From an uncultured Alistipes sp. (GTDB lineage Bacteria; Bacteroidota; Bacteroidia; Bacteroidales; Rikenellaceae), in assembly GCA_900546065.1 (NCBI GenBank), contig URBK01000032.1, forward strand, positions 1 through 23,179: a DNA stretch of 23,179 bases, read 5' to 3'. Shown here piece after piece: positions 15,224 through 23,179 of the stretch. Made by a program: the position numbers and the translations under genes. The notes under the pieces were generated by a model. That model was not told the DNA's origin and did no database searches. It saw only the letters and a list, made by a program, of their open reading frames with translations. Every line of letters begins with the position of its first letter. Positions within the stretch are counted from its first letter, which is position 1.

Positions 15224-16747
15224 TTAATAGTCGTCGCCATCATCGCTCTCATCGGGGTTCTTGAACGCCTCGTCAAATGCCCTGCGGGCCTTCTCCCTCA
15301 GGCGCGAGAACCATCCGCCCTCCTTCGACTCGATATCGTCGTCATCGTCGTCGATAACGTCCTCATCTTCGCGGCTCACCACCGGCTCCGCCTTCTGCGC
15401 GGGCTTGGCCGCCGCCGATGCCGCAGCACCTCCCGTCGTCGATGCCGCACCTGCCGCTGCCGCTGCAGTGCCTGCCGCCGCAGGAGATTTCGCTCCGCCG
15501 TAGAGCTCGTTTACCGAACGCGGTGCCGCTGCCGGTGTCTCCGGTGCCGCCTTGCGTTCGGGCTCGGCAACACGCGCCACACCTACCGGGCACGGGCCTA
15601 CCTGTGCGCCGTTTATAAGGATCGACACGGCCAGCGTCGAGGCCGGCGATGCAACTTTCTCCAGCGACTCCGTAGCTACGCCCATCTCGGCGCACGCCAC
15701 GCGTACCTCCTGACCCGTCACGCGGCGGAACAACTCGTCCACATTCTTCAGGGCCGCGCCGCCTCCCGTCAGCACGATACCCGCCGCCAGCTTCTTCGCG
15801 AAGCCCGCATCGCGGATCTCGTTCCATACATATTCGGCTATGTCGGTCATACGGGCCTCAATCACCGCCGCAAGGTTCATACGCAGGATCGACTTGAGCG
15901 AGCGGCTGCTGTTGCGCACCTGAATTATATCGTCGGGCGTAAGGTCCACTACGGCCGAACCGTAACGCGTCTTGAGCTTCTCGACCTGCTTTTCGGGGAT
16001 GCCGTAGGCGCGGATATCACCGTTTACGGCCGTGCCTCCAATAGGTATCGACACGATATGCCGCAGCGCCCCGCCGTAATATATCGCCACGTCGGTAACA
16101 CCGCCGCCGATATCCACGACAGCCACACCCTCGTCCTTCTCGTCGGTCGAGACGACCGAGTCGGCCACGACGGCCGCATTGGCGAACATACCCTTGATCT
16201 TGATGCCCGCATCCAGAAAGACGCGACGCAGACGGTCCTTGGCCATGTGCTCGCAGAGTATGAAGTTGTAGGTCGACGAGAGCTGCTTGCTGTAACACCC
16301 GACGGGATTTCGCATCTCGACACCCGAATCGCCGCGATAGCTTATGGGGAAGAGATCCATTATCACCTCGCCGTCGGCCGCCTTGACGTTGCGCATACGC
16401 TCCATCAGGGCATTGACGTCGCGCTGCGAGATGCAGTTGTCGACATCCTCGACAAAGACGTGATCCGTATAGCGTGCGCTGCGCACGAACTTGCCCGAGA
16501 TGCCCACATAGGCATCCGTGATGGTAATGCCGGCCTCCTTCTCGGCGCGTTCGCGGGCATGCCGCAGCGACTGCCCTACCGACTTGCTGTTGTCGACCAT
16601 ACCGGCCGAGACTCCCTCGGTAGGCTCCGACACCAACGCCTCGATATTCAACACACCGCCTTCGGCCATAGTCCCGACGGCTACGACCACATTGGACGAA
16701 CCCACATCGACCGCTATAACGTAACTCTTCTTGTCCACCTTGTCCAC
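15224..16747 (-). CDS. ftsA: cell division protein FtsA
   Basis: FtsA is an actin-like ATPase that anchors FtsZ to the inner membrane. The 507-residue protein opens with YVIAVDVGSSNVVVAVG (9-25, phosphate-1), includes the SHS2/1C region, an AVVDIGGGVTDVA element (phosphate-2) and GIVLTGGGAAL (adenosine motif). A long linker (about 397-475) rich in Ala and then Asp/Glu separates the core from an amphipathic helix WFSRLREKARRAFDEAF (479-495) that should insert in the membrane. Start choice: an in-frame TAG lies 9 bp before the GTG at 16747 and no ATG is available, so the gene starts with GTG, at 16747 or at the repeated GTG at 16738. The linker is longer and more Ala-rich than in most relatives. 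Confidence 0.97.
   Translation of the reverse strand: MDKVDKKSYVIAVDVGSSNVVVAVGTMAEGGVLNIEALVSEPTEGVSAGMVDNSKSVGQSLRHARERAEKEAGITITDAYVGISGKFVRSARYTDHVFVEDVDNCISQRDVNALMERMRNVKAADGEVIMDLFPISYRGDSGVEMRNPVGCYSKQLSSTYNFILCEHMAKDRLRRVFLDAGIKIKGMFANAAVVADSVVSTDEKDEGVAVVDIGGGVTDVAIYYGGALRHIVSIPIGGTAVNGDIRAYGIPEKQVEKLKTRYGSAVVDLTPDDIIQVRNSSRSLKSILRMNLAAVIEARMTDIAEYVWNEIRDAGFAKKLAAGIVLTGGGAALKNVDELFRRVTGQEVRVACAEMGVATESLEKVASPASTLAVSILINGAQVGPCPVGVARVAEPERKAAPETPAAAPRSVNELYGGAKSPAAAGTAAAAAGAASTTGGAAASAAAKPAQKAEPVVSREDEDVIDDDDDDIESKEGGWFSRLREKARRAFDEAFKNPDESDDGDDY
16730..16747 (-). repeat. 9-bp tandem duplication at the ftsA start
   Basis: On the minus strand GTGGACAAG occurs twice in direct succession, giving two in-frame GTG start candidates for ftsA. 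Neither has a clear Shine-Dalgarno sequence. Confidence 0.75.
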
Positions 16748-16814
16748 TATGCTCTACTTGTTTTACATTCAACACGCCGACGCCCGACGTCTGTTAAAGA
16801 CACCGCCGGACGTA

Positions 16815-17909
16815 TCACTTGCGGCACACCACCTGCCCCTTGTACTTGACCGAGATGGTACGGTACTCCTCCCAACCGATATTCTCAAGGCCGTTACGGT
16901 AGAATGCCAACAGTTTGTCGAACTTCTCCTCCACATCCTCTATGGCGCCGAACAGAACAGTATGGTCACCCGTACGGGGCACCAACTCGACCTCCACATC
17001 ACCGTTGCTGATGGTCACGGCCACGATCTGGACGATCTCGGCGCGCCAGAAGGAGTCATCCTCTATATATTTTACAAAGTTAATCAGTTTGAGGAAATCT
17101 TCATACCTTTTGTACAACTTTTTTTGATTCTCGCGCTCGGCCTCCTGACGTGCCGTCACGGCATCTATACGGCGCTCGTTTTCGCGCTCCGCATAGCGGT
17201 ATTTGCGCCGCAGATCGGCCTTGTGCGCGCGCAGGCGCGATACACGCTCGTCGAAATTGTCATGGCTCTCGAAAATGCCCTTCTTGATTAGCATGCGCCG
17301 CACCGCCCGCACCGAGTCGGCAATCTCCTTCTCCTTTTCGAACAGTGGGACCTTCTCGTGCTGGAGCTCCACGATACGTGCCTCCGACTTTTCGACCAGC
17401 GAGGCGATATAGTCCTCAACATATCCCACATACTGTGCCGGCACGGGCGGCGTGTAGCTTCCCGTAATCACGGGCACATATACGGCCGTCAACGCCGGCG
17501 CGGGGAATACGAACCCGTCGGAGGTGACATAGCTGTCGTAGCCGTCCACACGCAGCCGCAGCGCCGGCCGCCGCTGCGTAACCTCCACACGCAGCACGCC
17601 GTCGTATGATACGTATGCGCTCACGCTCCGCACGAACCCCTTCTGCCGCACCACATGCTCTATGCCTGCCAGATCGACCTGATCCAGAGGCACTCCCACC
17701 GTGGCTATCTTGCCGCGCGCGATCCAGCTGCGCACCAGAGCGCTCGTCACCAGAGACTCGTCGCGCAGACTGTCCTCGATGACGATCTGCAGCTCACGCA
17801 CCGCAGTCTTCGAGCGGTGCACCTCGGCACGATGGCCGAAGTAGAGCACGAATCCTGCCACGAATGCCCACAGCGCCAGCGTAAGCCCTATTTTTACGAA
17901 TCTGCGCAT
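16815..17909 (-). CDS. ftsQ: cell division protein FtsQ with a long charged insertion
   Basis: FtsQ (DivIB) is a single-pass inner-membrane protein linking early and late divisome parts in the periplasm. The 364-residue protein has a short cytoplasmic basic tip, one membrane helix (about 6-23), a POTRA-like and beta domain (about 38-150, with VRSVSAYVSYDGVLRVEV 93-110 and RRPALRLR 113-120) and a C-terminal part typical of Bacteroidota FtsQ (DDSFWRAEIVQI 284-295; VELVPRTGDHTVLFG 307-321; YKGQVVCRK 356-364). Between these, residues about 165-275 form a Lys/Arg/Glu-rich, probably coiled-coil helix absent from the roughly 240-250-residue relatives I know. The gene lies between murC (48 bp) and ftsA (67 bp). 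A promoter-like element lies inside it (17075-17105). Confidence 0.93.
   Translation of the reverse strand: MRRFVKIGLTLALWAFVAGFVLYFGHRAEVHRSKTAVRELQIVIEDSLRDESLVTSALVRSWIARGKIATVGVPLDQVDLAGIEHVVRQKGFVRSVSAYVSYDGVLRVEVTQRRPALRLRVDGYDSYVTSDGFVFPAPALTAVYVPVITGSYTPPVPAQYVGYVEDYIASLVEKSEARIVELQHEKVPLFEKEKEIADSVRAVRRMLIKKGIFESHDNFDERVSRLRAHKADLRRKYRYAERENERRIDAVTARQEAERENQKKLYKRYEDFLKLINFVKYIEDDSFWRAEIVQIVAVTISNGDVEVELVPRTGDHTVLFGAIEDVEEKFDKLLAFYRNGLENIGWEEYRTISVKYKGQVVCRK
17075..17105 (-). promoter_or_regulatory. probable internal promoter in ftsQ for ftsA-ftsZ
   Basis: On the minus strand TATG (17105-17102) is followed after 19 bp by TAACTTTG (17082-17075), an exact TAnnTTTG. It lies in the only clearly AT-rich patch of ftsQ (about 17060-17130), some 320 bp before the ftsA start. 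Confidence 0.45.
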
Positions 17910-17957
17910 CTCCCGAATCCCTTTTTTATCCTATCTTCTCTCCATCACCGTCCGTAC

Positions 17958-19343
17958 TCAACCCTTGCGGCGCAGCACCTCGGCTACGGCCTCGCAGCAG
18001 GCGTCTATGTTGCCCGCACCGTATGTCACCACCACATCCGTATCGTCGGCCGCCAGCCACGAGGCCAGATGCTCACGGTCGGTCATCGAGCATGGCACCG
18101 TCACGCGGTCGGCTATCATCTGCGACGTCACGCCCGCAATGGGCTCCTCGCGCGCCGGATATATCGGCAGCAGCACAACCTCGTCGGCATGCGACAGCGC
18201 CGCGGCAAACTCCTTGTAGAGGTCGCGCGTGCGGGTATAGAGGTGGGGTTGGAACACCGCCGTCAGCTTCCGCCCGGGGAACATCCCCCGCACCGACCGT
18301 ATCGACGCCTCCAACTCCTCGGGATGGTGCGCATAGTCGTCCATATAGACCTGACGCGGCGTATTGACATAGAACTCGAAGCGGCGCTTCACCCCCTCGA
18401 AAGAGACCAAGGCGCGACGCACGGCATCGTGGTCGAACGCTTCGCCGCGTGCATGCGAGGCACACCACACGGCCGCAACGGCCGCAACCGAATTATCCAC
18501 ATTGACCCATCCCGGCACACCCATGCGGCAACCCTTCACGCGGCCGTCGGGCGTCACGATATCGTAGTCGTAATGCCCGCCTTCGGCCGGACGTATGTCG
18601 GCGGCATAGAAGTCGCACGGCTCGTCGCACGAATAACGCCATACGGTCACGCCCTCCGCCGGCAAGTCGATATCGACACCCCGCTTTATGATTATGTGCC
18701 CGCCGGGCTTTACCAGCGACGCGAACTGCCCGAAGGCCTCGCGCACGGCCTCGAACGTGCCGTATATGTCGAGATGGTCGGGCGCAACGGAGGTTATGAC
18801 CGCCACGTCGGGACGCAGCCGCAGAAACGAACGGTCAAACTCGTCGGCCTCGACGGCAAGGCGGTCGCCCGAGCCGAGCACCAGATTGCCCGCAAAGTTC
18901 TTCGATATGCCCCCGAGGAAGGCGCTGCCGCCGCCCGTTACCGCACGGTTGATCCATGCGATGAGGGTCGAGGTCGTAGTCTTGCCGTGCGTACCCGCCA
19001 CGGCCATGACATACTTGCCCTCCGAGAGGTGCCCCAGCATCTGCGAACGCTTCTCCATAAGGAATCCGCCCTCGGCAAAGAAACGCATCTGCGGATGGTC
19101 TTCAGGCACCGCAGGCGTAAATACCGCCATCGTCGTGGCAGGATCACGGAACGACGCGGGAATAGCCTCCACGTCGTCATTATATGTTATCACGGCACCC
19201 TCGCGCGCAAGCTCATCCGTCAGGTGCGACTCCGTGCGGTCGTAACCCGCAACGGCGTAACCCTCATGCAGAAAATAACGCGCCAAGGCGCTCATGCCGA
19301 TACCCCCGATACCGAGGAAATATATGTTCCGATAACGTTTCAT
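17958..19343 (-). CDS. murC: UDP-N-acetylmuramate--L-alanine ligase MurC
   Basis: MurC adds L-alanine to UDP-MurNAc using ATP, the first step in building the peptidoglycan stem peptide, in the cytoplasm. The 461-residue protein has the three Mur ligase domains: an N-terminal UDP-binding Rossmann domain (FLGIGGIGMSALA, 9-21), the central ATPase domain with P-loop GTHGKTTTS (117-125) and the Glu/His residues of LAVEADEFDRSFL, and a C-terminal domain with DDYAHHPEE and FQPHLYTRTRDL. Length is normal and nothing is missing. It starts 55 bp after murG and ends 48 bp before ftsQ. No ddl gene lies beside it, unlike in some dcw clusters. Confidence 0.98.
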   Translation of the reverse strand: MKRYRNIYFLGIGGIGMSALARYFLHEGYAVAGYDRTESHLTDELAREGAVITYNDDVEAIPASFRDPATTMAVFTPAVPEDHPQMRFFAEGGFLMEKRSQMLGHLSEGKYVMAVAGTHGKTTTSTLIAWINRAVTGGGSAFLGGISKNFAGNLVLGSGDRLAVEADEFDRSFLRLRPDVAVITSVAPDHLDIYGTFEAVREAFGQFASLVKPGGHIIIKRGVDIDLPAEGVTVWRYSCDEPCDFYAADIRPAEGGHYDYDIVTPDGRVKGCRMGVPGWVNVDNSVAAVAAVWCASHARGEAFDHDAVRRALVSFEGVKRRFEFYVNTPRQVYMDDYAHHPEELEASIRSVRGMFPGRKLTAVFQPHLYTRTRDLYKEFAAALSHADEVVLLPIYPAREEPIAGVTSQMIADRVTVPCSMTDREHLASWLAADDTDVVVTYGAGNIDACCEAVAEVLRRKG

Positions 19344-19398
19344 CCGTCAATTTCCTTTTTAATCCTCAACTCCTCTGCCACACTATCTTTCGCCGCCG

Positions 19399-20499
19399 CT
19401 ACCACACTTTTTCGATCTGCCGCATCACGCGCTCCGCAGCATCCGGAACGCCCAGCGCCGCAATATTGTGCGCAAGGCGCTTCATACGCTCGCCGTCGGC
19501 GAGCAGCTCCAGCGCCCGATCCATGCCGCAGCGCACGGCATCCGCATCATGCACCATAACCGCCGCGTCGCGCGCTACCAGAGCCTCGGCATTACGGGTC
19601 TGGTGATCCTCCGCCACATTGGGCGATGGTACGAATATCGTCGGCTTGCCCACAAGGCACAACTCCGAGACGGTGCAGGCGCCGCTGCGCGACACCACCA
19701 CGTCGGCCGCCTCGTAGGCGTAGTCCATACGGTCGATAAAGGCCCCCTGCCAGATATTGCGCACGGGGTGCGCCTCAAGGAACGCCCGCATCTCGGCCTC
19801 GTAATACTTTCCCGTCTGCCAGAGCACCTGCACGGGAGCCTCGTCGTCGAGACCCGCCACCCAGTGCTTCATCATCTCGTTCAGCGTGCGCGTACCGAGC
19901 GAACCGCCCACCACCATAACCACGGGCATGTCGGCCCGCAGTCCGTAATATGCCAGCGCCTCGGGGCGCTTCGAGACCGTATGCGAGAAGTCGCCGCGCA
20001 GCGGATTGCCCGTCTTGACTATGCGGTCGGCAGGGAAGAACCGCTCCATGCCGTCGTAGGCGACACATATACGGCGTGCACGCCGCGCCAGAATCTTGTT
20101 CGTAACGCCCGCATAGGAGTTCTGTTCCTGTATCACCGTGGGCACACCCATACGCTGCGCCGCCCACAATACGGGGGCGCTCGCATAGCCTCCGAATCCG
20201 GCCACCACGTCGGCCGAGAAGTCGCGTATGATGCCGCGCGCCGCCATCACGCTGCGCACGACCTTGAAGGGTACGAGCAGGTTCCTCACATCGAGCCGCC
20301 GCTGCAACCCCGCAATGGGCAACCCGACGATACGGTAACCCAGCGCCGGCACCTTCTCCATCTCCATCTTGCCCTCGGCGCCGACAAACAGCAGCTCCAC
20401 GTCGTCGCCCCACTTGCGCCTGAGAGCCTCGGCCACGGCTACCGCCGGGTAGATATGCCCGCCCGTACCGCCGCCCGAGAGTATAACACGTTTTTTCAT
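19399..20499 (-). CDS. murG: undecaprenyldiphospho-muramoylpentapeptide beta-N-acetylglucosaminyltransferase MurG
   Basis: MurG adds GlcNAc to lipid I to form lipid II at the inner face of the cytoplasmic membrane. With the ATG at 20499 the protein has 366 residues and begins MKKRVILSGGGTGGHIYPAV, whose GGTGGH loop (10-15) is the MurG hallmark; the frame continues upstream to 20580, but those 27 residues are not family-like. Other motifs are GFGGYAS, the EQNSYAGVTNK loop, a GGSLGTRTLNE turn and the C-terminal sugar-nucleotide site SRSGACTVSELCLVGKPTIFVP. The purine-rich AAAAGGAAG lies just before the ATG. It is the first dcw gene in the window; the genes usually before it (ftsW, murD, mraY) are absent. 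Confidence 0.97.
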   Translation of the reverse strand: MKKRVILSGGGTGGHIYPAVAVAEALRRKWGDDVELLFVGAEGKMEMEKVPALGYRIVGLPIAGLQRRLDVRNLLVPFKVVRSVMAARGIIRDFSADVVAGFGGYASAPVLWAAQRMGVPTVIQEQNSYAGVTNKILARRARRICVAYDGMERFFPADRIVKTGNPLRGDFSHTVSKRPEALAYYGLRADMPVVMVVGGSLGTRTLNEMMKHWVAGLDDEAPVQVLWQTGKYYEAEMRAFLEAHPVRNIWQGAFIDRMDYAYEAADVVVSRSGACTVSELCLVGKPTIFVPSPNVAEDHQTRNAEALVARDAAVMVHDADAVRCGMDRALELLADGERMKRLAHNIAALGVPDAAERVMRQIEKVW

Positions 20500-20660
20500 C
20501 TTCCTTTTACGATATGTTTTGTTGCCGCCGCTCATGGCTGACGGCTCCGGACCCGCCGCATCGCAACGGCAGATTTTCATTCACTACAACACTATCTCCA
20601 TATACACCCCGGCAGATACCTCTGCCCCAGCATCCGCCCAAACATCGGACGCCCCATACC

Positions 20661-22193
20661 TCAACGCCCCCACCCCTCGCGGTCGAGCGAGCGGTAGGTG
20701 ATGGCCTCCGAGACGTGCTGCGGGCGGATCTGCTCCTCACCCTCGAGATCGGCGATCGTGCGCGAGACCTTGATTATGCGGTCGTATGCTCGCGCCGAGA
20801 GCCGCAGACGGTCCATAGCGCGGTCCAGCAGCGCCCGCGCCTCGGCCGTAAGCGGGCAGAAACGACGCAGCATGGCCGACGTCATCATCGTGTTGGTATG
20901 TATGCCCGTCGAAGCGAAGCGTGCCGACTGCACCTCGCGCGCCGCAATCACACGGCGCCGTATCGAGGCACTGCTCTCGGCCGCCTCCGTGCCCGACATC
21001 TCCTCGCGCGAGACGGGCGTAACCTCCACATGCAGGTCTATGCGGTCGAGCAGCGGGCCCGAGATGCGGCCCATATATCGCCGCACGGCCGACGGCGTAC
21101 AGGTACACTCCTTCGTCGGGTGGTTGTAGAATCCGCACGGACAGGGATTCATCGAGGCCACGAGCGTGAAGTTCGAGGGGTAATCCACCGCATAGCGCGC
21201 ACGCGAGATTGTAATATGCTTATCCTCAAGCGGCTGCCGCAACACCTCCAGAACGTTGTGCCCGAACTCGGGCAGCTCGTCCAGAAACAGAACGCCGTTA
21301 TGCGCCAGCGACACCTCCCCGGGCTGCGGGTTCTGCCCACCCCCGATCAAAGCCACGGGCGAGGCCAGATGGTGCGGCGCACGGAACGGACGGCGTGTCA
21401 TCAAACCGCGGCTCGCGCCCAATTTCCCCGCCACGGAGTGTATCTTGGTTGTCTCCAGAGCCTCCGCCGCCGTCATCGGCGGCAGGATCGATGGCATACG
21501 CCGCGCCAGCATCGTCTTCCCCGACCCGGGAGGGCCTATCATTATCACGTTATGGCCGCCCGCGGCGGCTATCTCCAACGCCCGCTTGGCGAATATCTGA
21601 CCCTTGACATCGGCGAAATCCTCACCGTATGGCGTATCCTCCTCCGCCACATAGGCATGTCGCGGCTCGGGCGTAATCTCCTCCGTACCGTTGAGCGACG
21701 AGGCCACCTGCTGCAGGCTATCCACCGCCAGCACGTCGATACCATCCACAACGGCCGCTTCAGCGGCATTCTCGCGCGGGACATAGATTCGCCGCAGGCC
21801 CTGTTCGCGTGCCGCCGCCGTGATCGGGAGCACACCCCTCACACCGCGCACGCCCCCGTCGAGCGACAACTCCCCCACGAAGGCCGAATCCGCAAGGCGT
21901 GCGGCCGCCACCTGCTCCGTTGCCGCGAGTATCGCCACGGCGATTGGCAGATCGAATCCCGATCCCTCCTTGCGCAGGTCGGCAGGGGCAAGGTTGACCA
22001 CACATTTGCGTGCCGTCATGCGGAAGCCCCCGTTCTCGAAGGCCGAGCGTATGCGCTGCTCGCTCTCGCGCACGGCATTGTCCGGCAGCCCCACAAGGAA
22101 GAGGCCCAAGCCTCCGCCCGTGACGCTCACCTCGACCGACACCCCGACGGCGCCGATACCCATGACCGTACCCGTAAAACTGCGAACAACCAT
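20661..22193 (-). CDS. comM: ComM/YifB family Mg-chelatase-like AAA+ ATPase
   Basis: ComM is a hexameric helicase that drives branch migration during natural transformation in Vibrio and Acinetobacter; its role in Bacteroidota is unproven. The 510-residue protein has an N-terminal Lon-protease-like fold (GLPDNAVRESEQRIRSA, 35-51), an AAA+ core with Walker A GPPGSGKT (220-227) and Walker B LFLDE (302-306), a Cys-rich NPCPCGFYNH...CTC segment, and the C-terminal Mg-chelatase domain. The ATG at 22193 is chosen since MVVRSFTGTVMGIGAVGVSV matches family N-termini; the frame extends 21 bp upstream to a TTG. It stands between dnaB and murG with gaps of 103 and 161 bp. Confidence 0.92.
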   Translation of the reverse strand: MVVRSFTGTVMGIGAVGVSVEVSVTGGGLGLFLVGLPDNAVRESEQRIRSAFENGGFRMTARKCVVNLAPADLRKEGSGFDLPIAVAILAATEQVAAARLADSAFVGELSLDGGVRGVRGVLPITAAAREQGLRRIYVPRENAAEAAVVDGIDVLAVDSLQQVASSLNGTEEITPEPRHAYVAEEDTPYGEDFADVKGQIFAKRALEIAAAGGHNVIMIGPPGSGKTMLARRMPSILPPMTAAEALETTKIHSVAGKLGASRGLMTRRPFRAPHHLASPVALIGGGQNPQPGEVSLAHNGVLFLDELPEFGHNVLEVLRQPLEDKHITISRARYAVDYPSNFTLVASMNPCPCGFYNHPTKECTCTPSAVRRYMGRISGPLLDRIDLHVEVTPVSREEMSGTEAAESSASIRRRVIAAREVQSARFASTGIHTNTMMTSAMLRRFCPLTAEARALLDRAMDRLRLSARAYDRIIKVSRTIADLEGEEQIRPQHVSEAITYRSLDREGWGR

Positions 22194-22296
22194 ACCCGTA
22201 TTCCGTATCGTCAATTATGGCCGAATCTGCCGCAGGGCCTCCTCGACACCATTTTTATCTCCTGTCTACAAAATATCGACCTTCCCGCGCGCCGCA

Positions 22297-23179
22297 TCAG
22301 AACGGGACATCGTCCGACAGCGGAGCCTGACGGTCGACATTCAGAGGACCCTGATCTATACCGAACTCGTTGCCCATCGACGAGCCCAGACCGCCCGATA
22401 CGGGCGCGAAACCGCCGTCGGGGCCGTTTGCGCTGCTCGATATCTGGTTATACGAGACGCTGCCCATGGGGTCGGCCGCCGTAGAGTTCTCGTCGGCATC
22501 CATATCCGCGAAACGGGCCTGATCCTTCAGGAAGCGCAGCTTGACATCCGTCACGGCACCATTACGGTGCTTGGCGATGATGATCTCCGCCATACCTGCC
22601 GTCGGCATGCCGTTCTCGTCGGTATTGATACCGTAATACTCCGGTCGATGGATAAAGGCCACGATATCGGCATCCTGCTCGATGGCACCCGACTCTCGCA
22701 GGTCCGACAGCTGCGGGCGCTTCGAGCCGCCGCGCGTCTCGGTCGAACGGTTCAACTGCGACAACGCTATGATCGGGATGTCCAGCTCCTTGGCTATGGC
22801 CTTGAGCGTACGCGAGATGAAGGCCACCTCCTGCTCGCGGTTGCCCTTCGAGTCCTGATTGCCCGTCATGAGCTGCAGGTAGTCGATAACGATGATCTTG
22901 ATGTCGTGGTGTATCTTCAGACGCCGCGCCTTCGAGCGGAACTCGAAGACCGAAAGGGCCGGAGTGTCGTCGATGAACAGCGGGGCCGAGCCCAGCGGCT
23001 TGGTCGCCGATTCGAGATGGCGCCACTGTTCGGGCGTCAGGCGGCCCGATTTGACATCGTTGCCCGAAAGTCCCGTCTCGGCGATGATCAGACGCATCAT
23101 CAGCTGCACGGAGGACATTTCGAGCGAGAAGAACGCAACCGTCTTTTTCGGCGAATAGCGCGATGACGTTGCCATATTG
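22297..23179 (-). CDS. dnaB: replicative DNA helicase DnaB, C-terminal part (cut by window edge)
   Basis: DnaB is the hexameric 5'-3' helicase that unwinds DNA at the replication fork. Only the C-terminal RecA-like domain is in the window; the N-terminal domain, linker and Walker A lie beyond 23179. The ATG at 23175 is internal, not the start. Visible motifs are VAFFSLEMSSVQLMMRL (just after the P-loop region), Walker B IIVIDYLQLM, IALSQLNRSTE (motif H3), SDLRESGAIEQDAD, and KHRNGAVTDVKLRFL with the likely arginine finger. A flexible Gly/Ser/Asn-rich tail ends in DDVPF, a type of acidic-hydrophobic tip also seen on SSB proteins (resemblance only). No intein is seen in the part shown. Confidence 0.96.
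   Translation of the reverse strand, partial: NMATSSRYSPKKTVAFFSLEMSSVQLMMRLIIAETGLSGNDVKSGRLTPEQWRHLESATKPLGSAPLFIDDTPALSVFEFRSKARRLKIHHDIKIIVIDYLQLMTGNQDSKGNREQEVAFISRTLKAIAKELDIPIIALSQLNRSTETRGGSKRPQLSDLRESGAIEQDADIVAFIHRPEYYGINTDENGMPTAGMAEIIIAKHRNGAVTDVKLRFLKDQARFADMDADENSTAADPMGSVSYNQISSSANGPDGGFAPVSGGLGSSMGNEFGIDQGPLNVDRQAPLSDDVPF

Noticed and set aside
13814..16849. 1011-codon open frame on the + strand, antisense to ftsZ and ftsA
   Set aside because: It is the mirror of GC-rich codon use in two certain genes on the other strand. Its translation is Arg/His/Leu-rich with no domain, and it spans two unrelated genes.
17655..19559. 634-codon + strand open frame over murC and ftsQ
   Set aside because: Same shadow effect; the minus strand genes have all expected motifs and the + translation is Arg/His-rich without family signals.
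20500..20580. 27-residue N-terminal extension of MurG
   Set aside because: The family's N-terminal motif begins right at the internal ATG (20499), which also has a purine-rich sequence before it; the extension is Cys/Arg-rich and not family-like.
23175..23179. ATG at 23175 as the start of dnaB
   Set aside because: The frame stays open to the window edge and the sequence begins in the middle of the RecA-like domain, after the Walker A motif.

Overview
The window looks like core chromosome of a GC-rich member of the Bacteroidales; an Alistipes-like Rikenellaceae organism is my best guess. This rests on Bacteroidota-specific families (a DUF3098 protein, a DUF4270 lipoprotein, GldE), on promoters of the TTTG / TAnnTTTG type used by the Bacteroidota sigma factor, on weak Shine-Dalgarno sequences, and on GC-rich codons mixed with frequent ATA isoleucine. 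I see no insertion sequence, prophage, CRISPR array, tRNA or rRNA.

Left part, + strand (1-9716). An AT-rich leader (1-165) and a mostly non-coding stretch with a very good promoter (365-396) precede DUF3098 - uppP - truB - queA (lipid carrier recycling, tRNA pseudouridine 55, queuosine). A second promoter (3550-3557) precedes a short protein resembling only the N-terminal half of glycogen synthase. Its end overlaps the start of a DUF4270 lipoprotein. Then come topA and a secreted C1 cysteine peptidase, closed by a strong intrinsic terminator (9677-9716).

Right part, - strand, read from 23179 down to 9861. The C-terminal part of dnaB runs in from the window edge, followed by comM, then murG - murC - ftsQ - ftsA - ftsZ. 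This is the distal half of the division and cell wall (dcw) cluster: MurG and MurC make lipid II and its precursor, FtsQ is the periplasmic divisome linker, and FtsA tethers the FtsZ ring. Behind ftsZ lies about 500 bp without a gene that contains a decaying ~31-bp tandem repeat. Then follow gldE, an overlapping phosphopantetheinyl transferase gene, and a MATE efflux gene with its own promoter.

I found no wholly new system. The most unusual points are a ~110-residue charged, probably coiled-coil insertion in FtsQ; a probable promoter inside ftsQ in front of ftsA-ftsZ; the repeat array after ftsZ; a low-complexity repeat insertion in the phosphopantetheinyl transferase; a glycogen-synthase-like protein without catalytic motifs; and promoters that predict leaderless or odd starts for the MATE gene and gldE.
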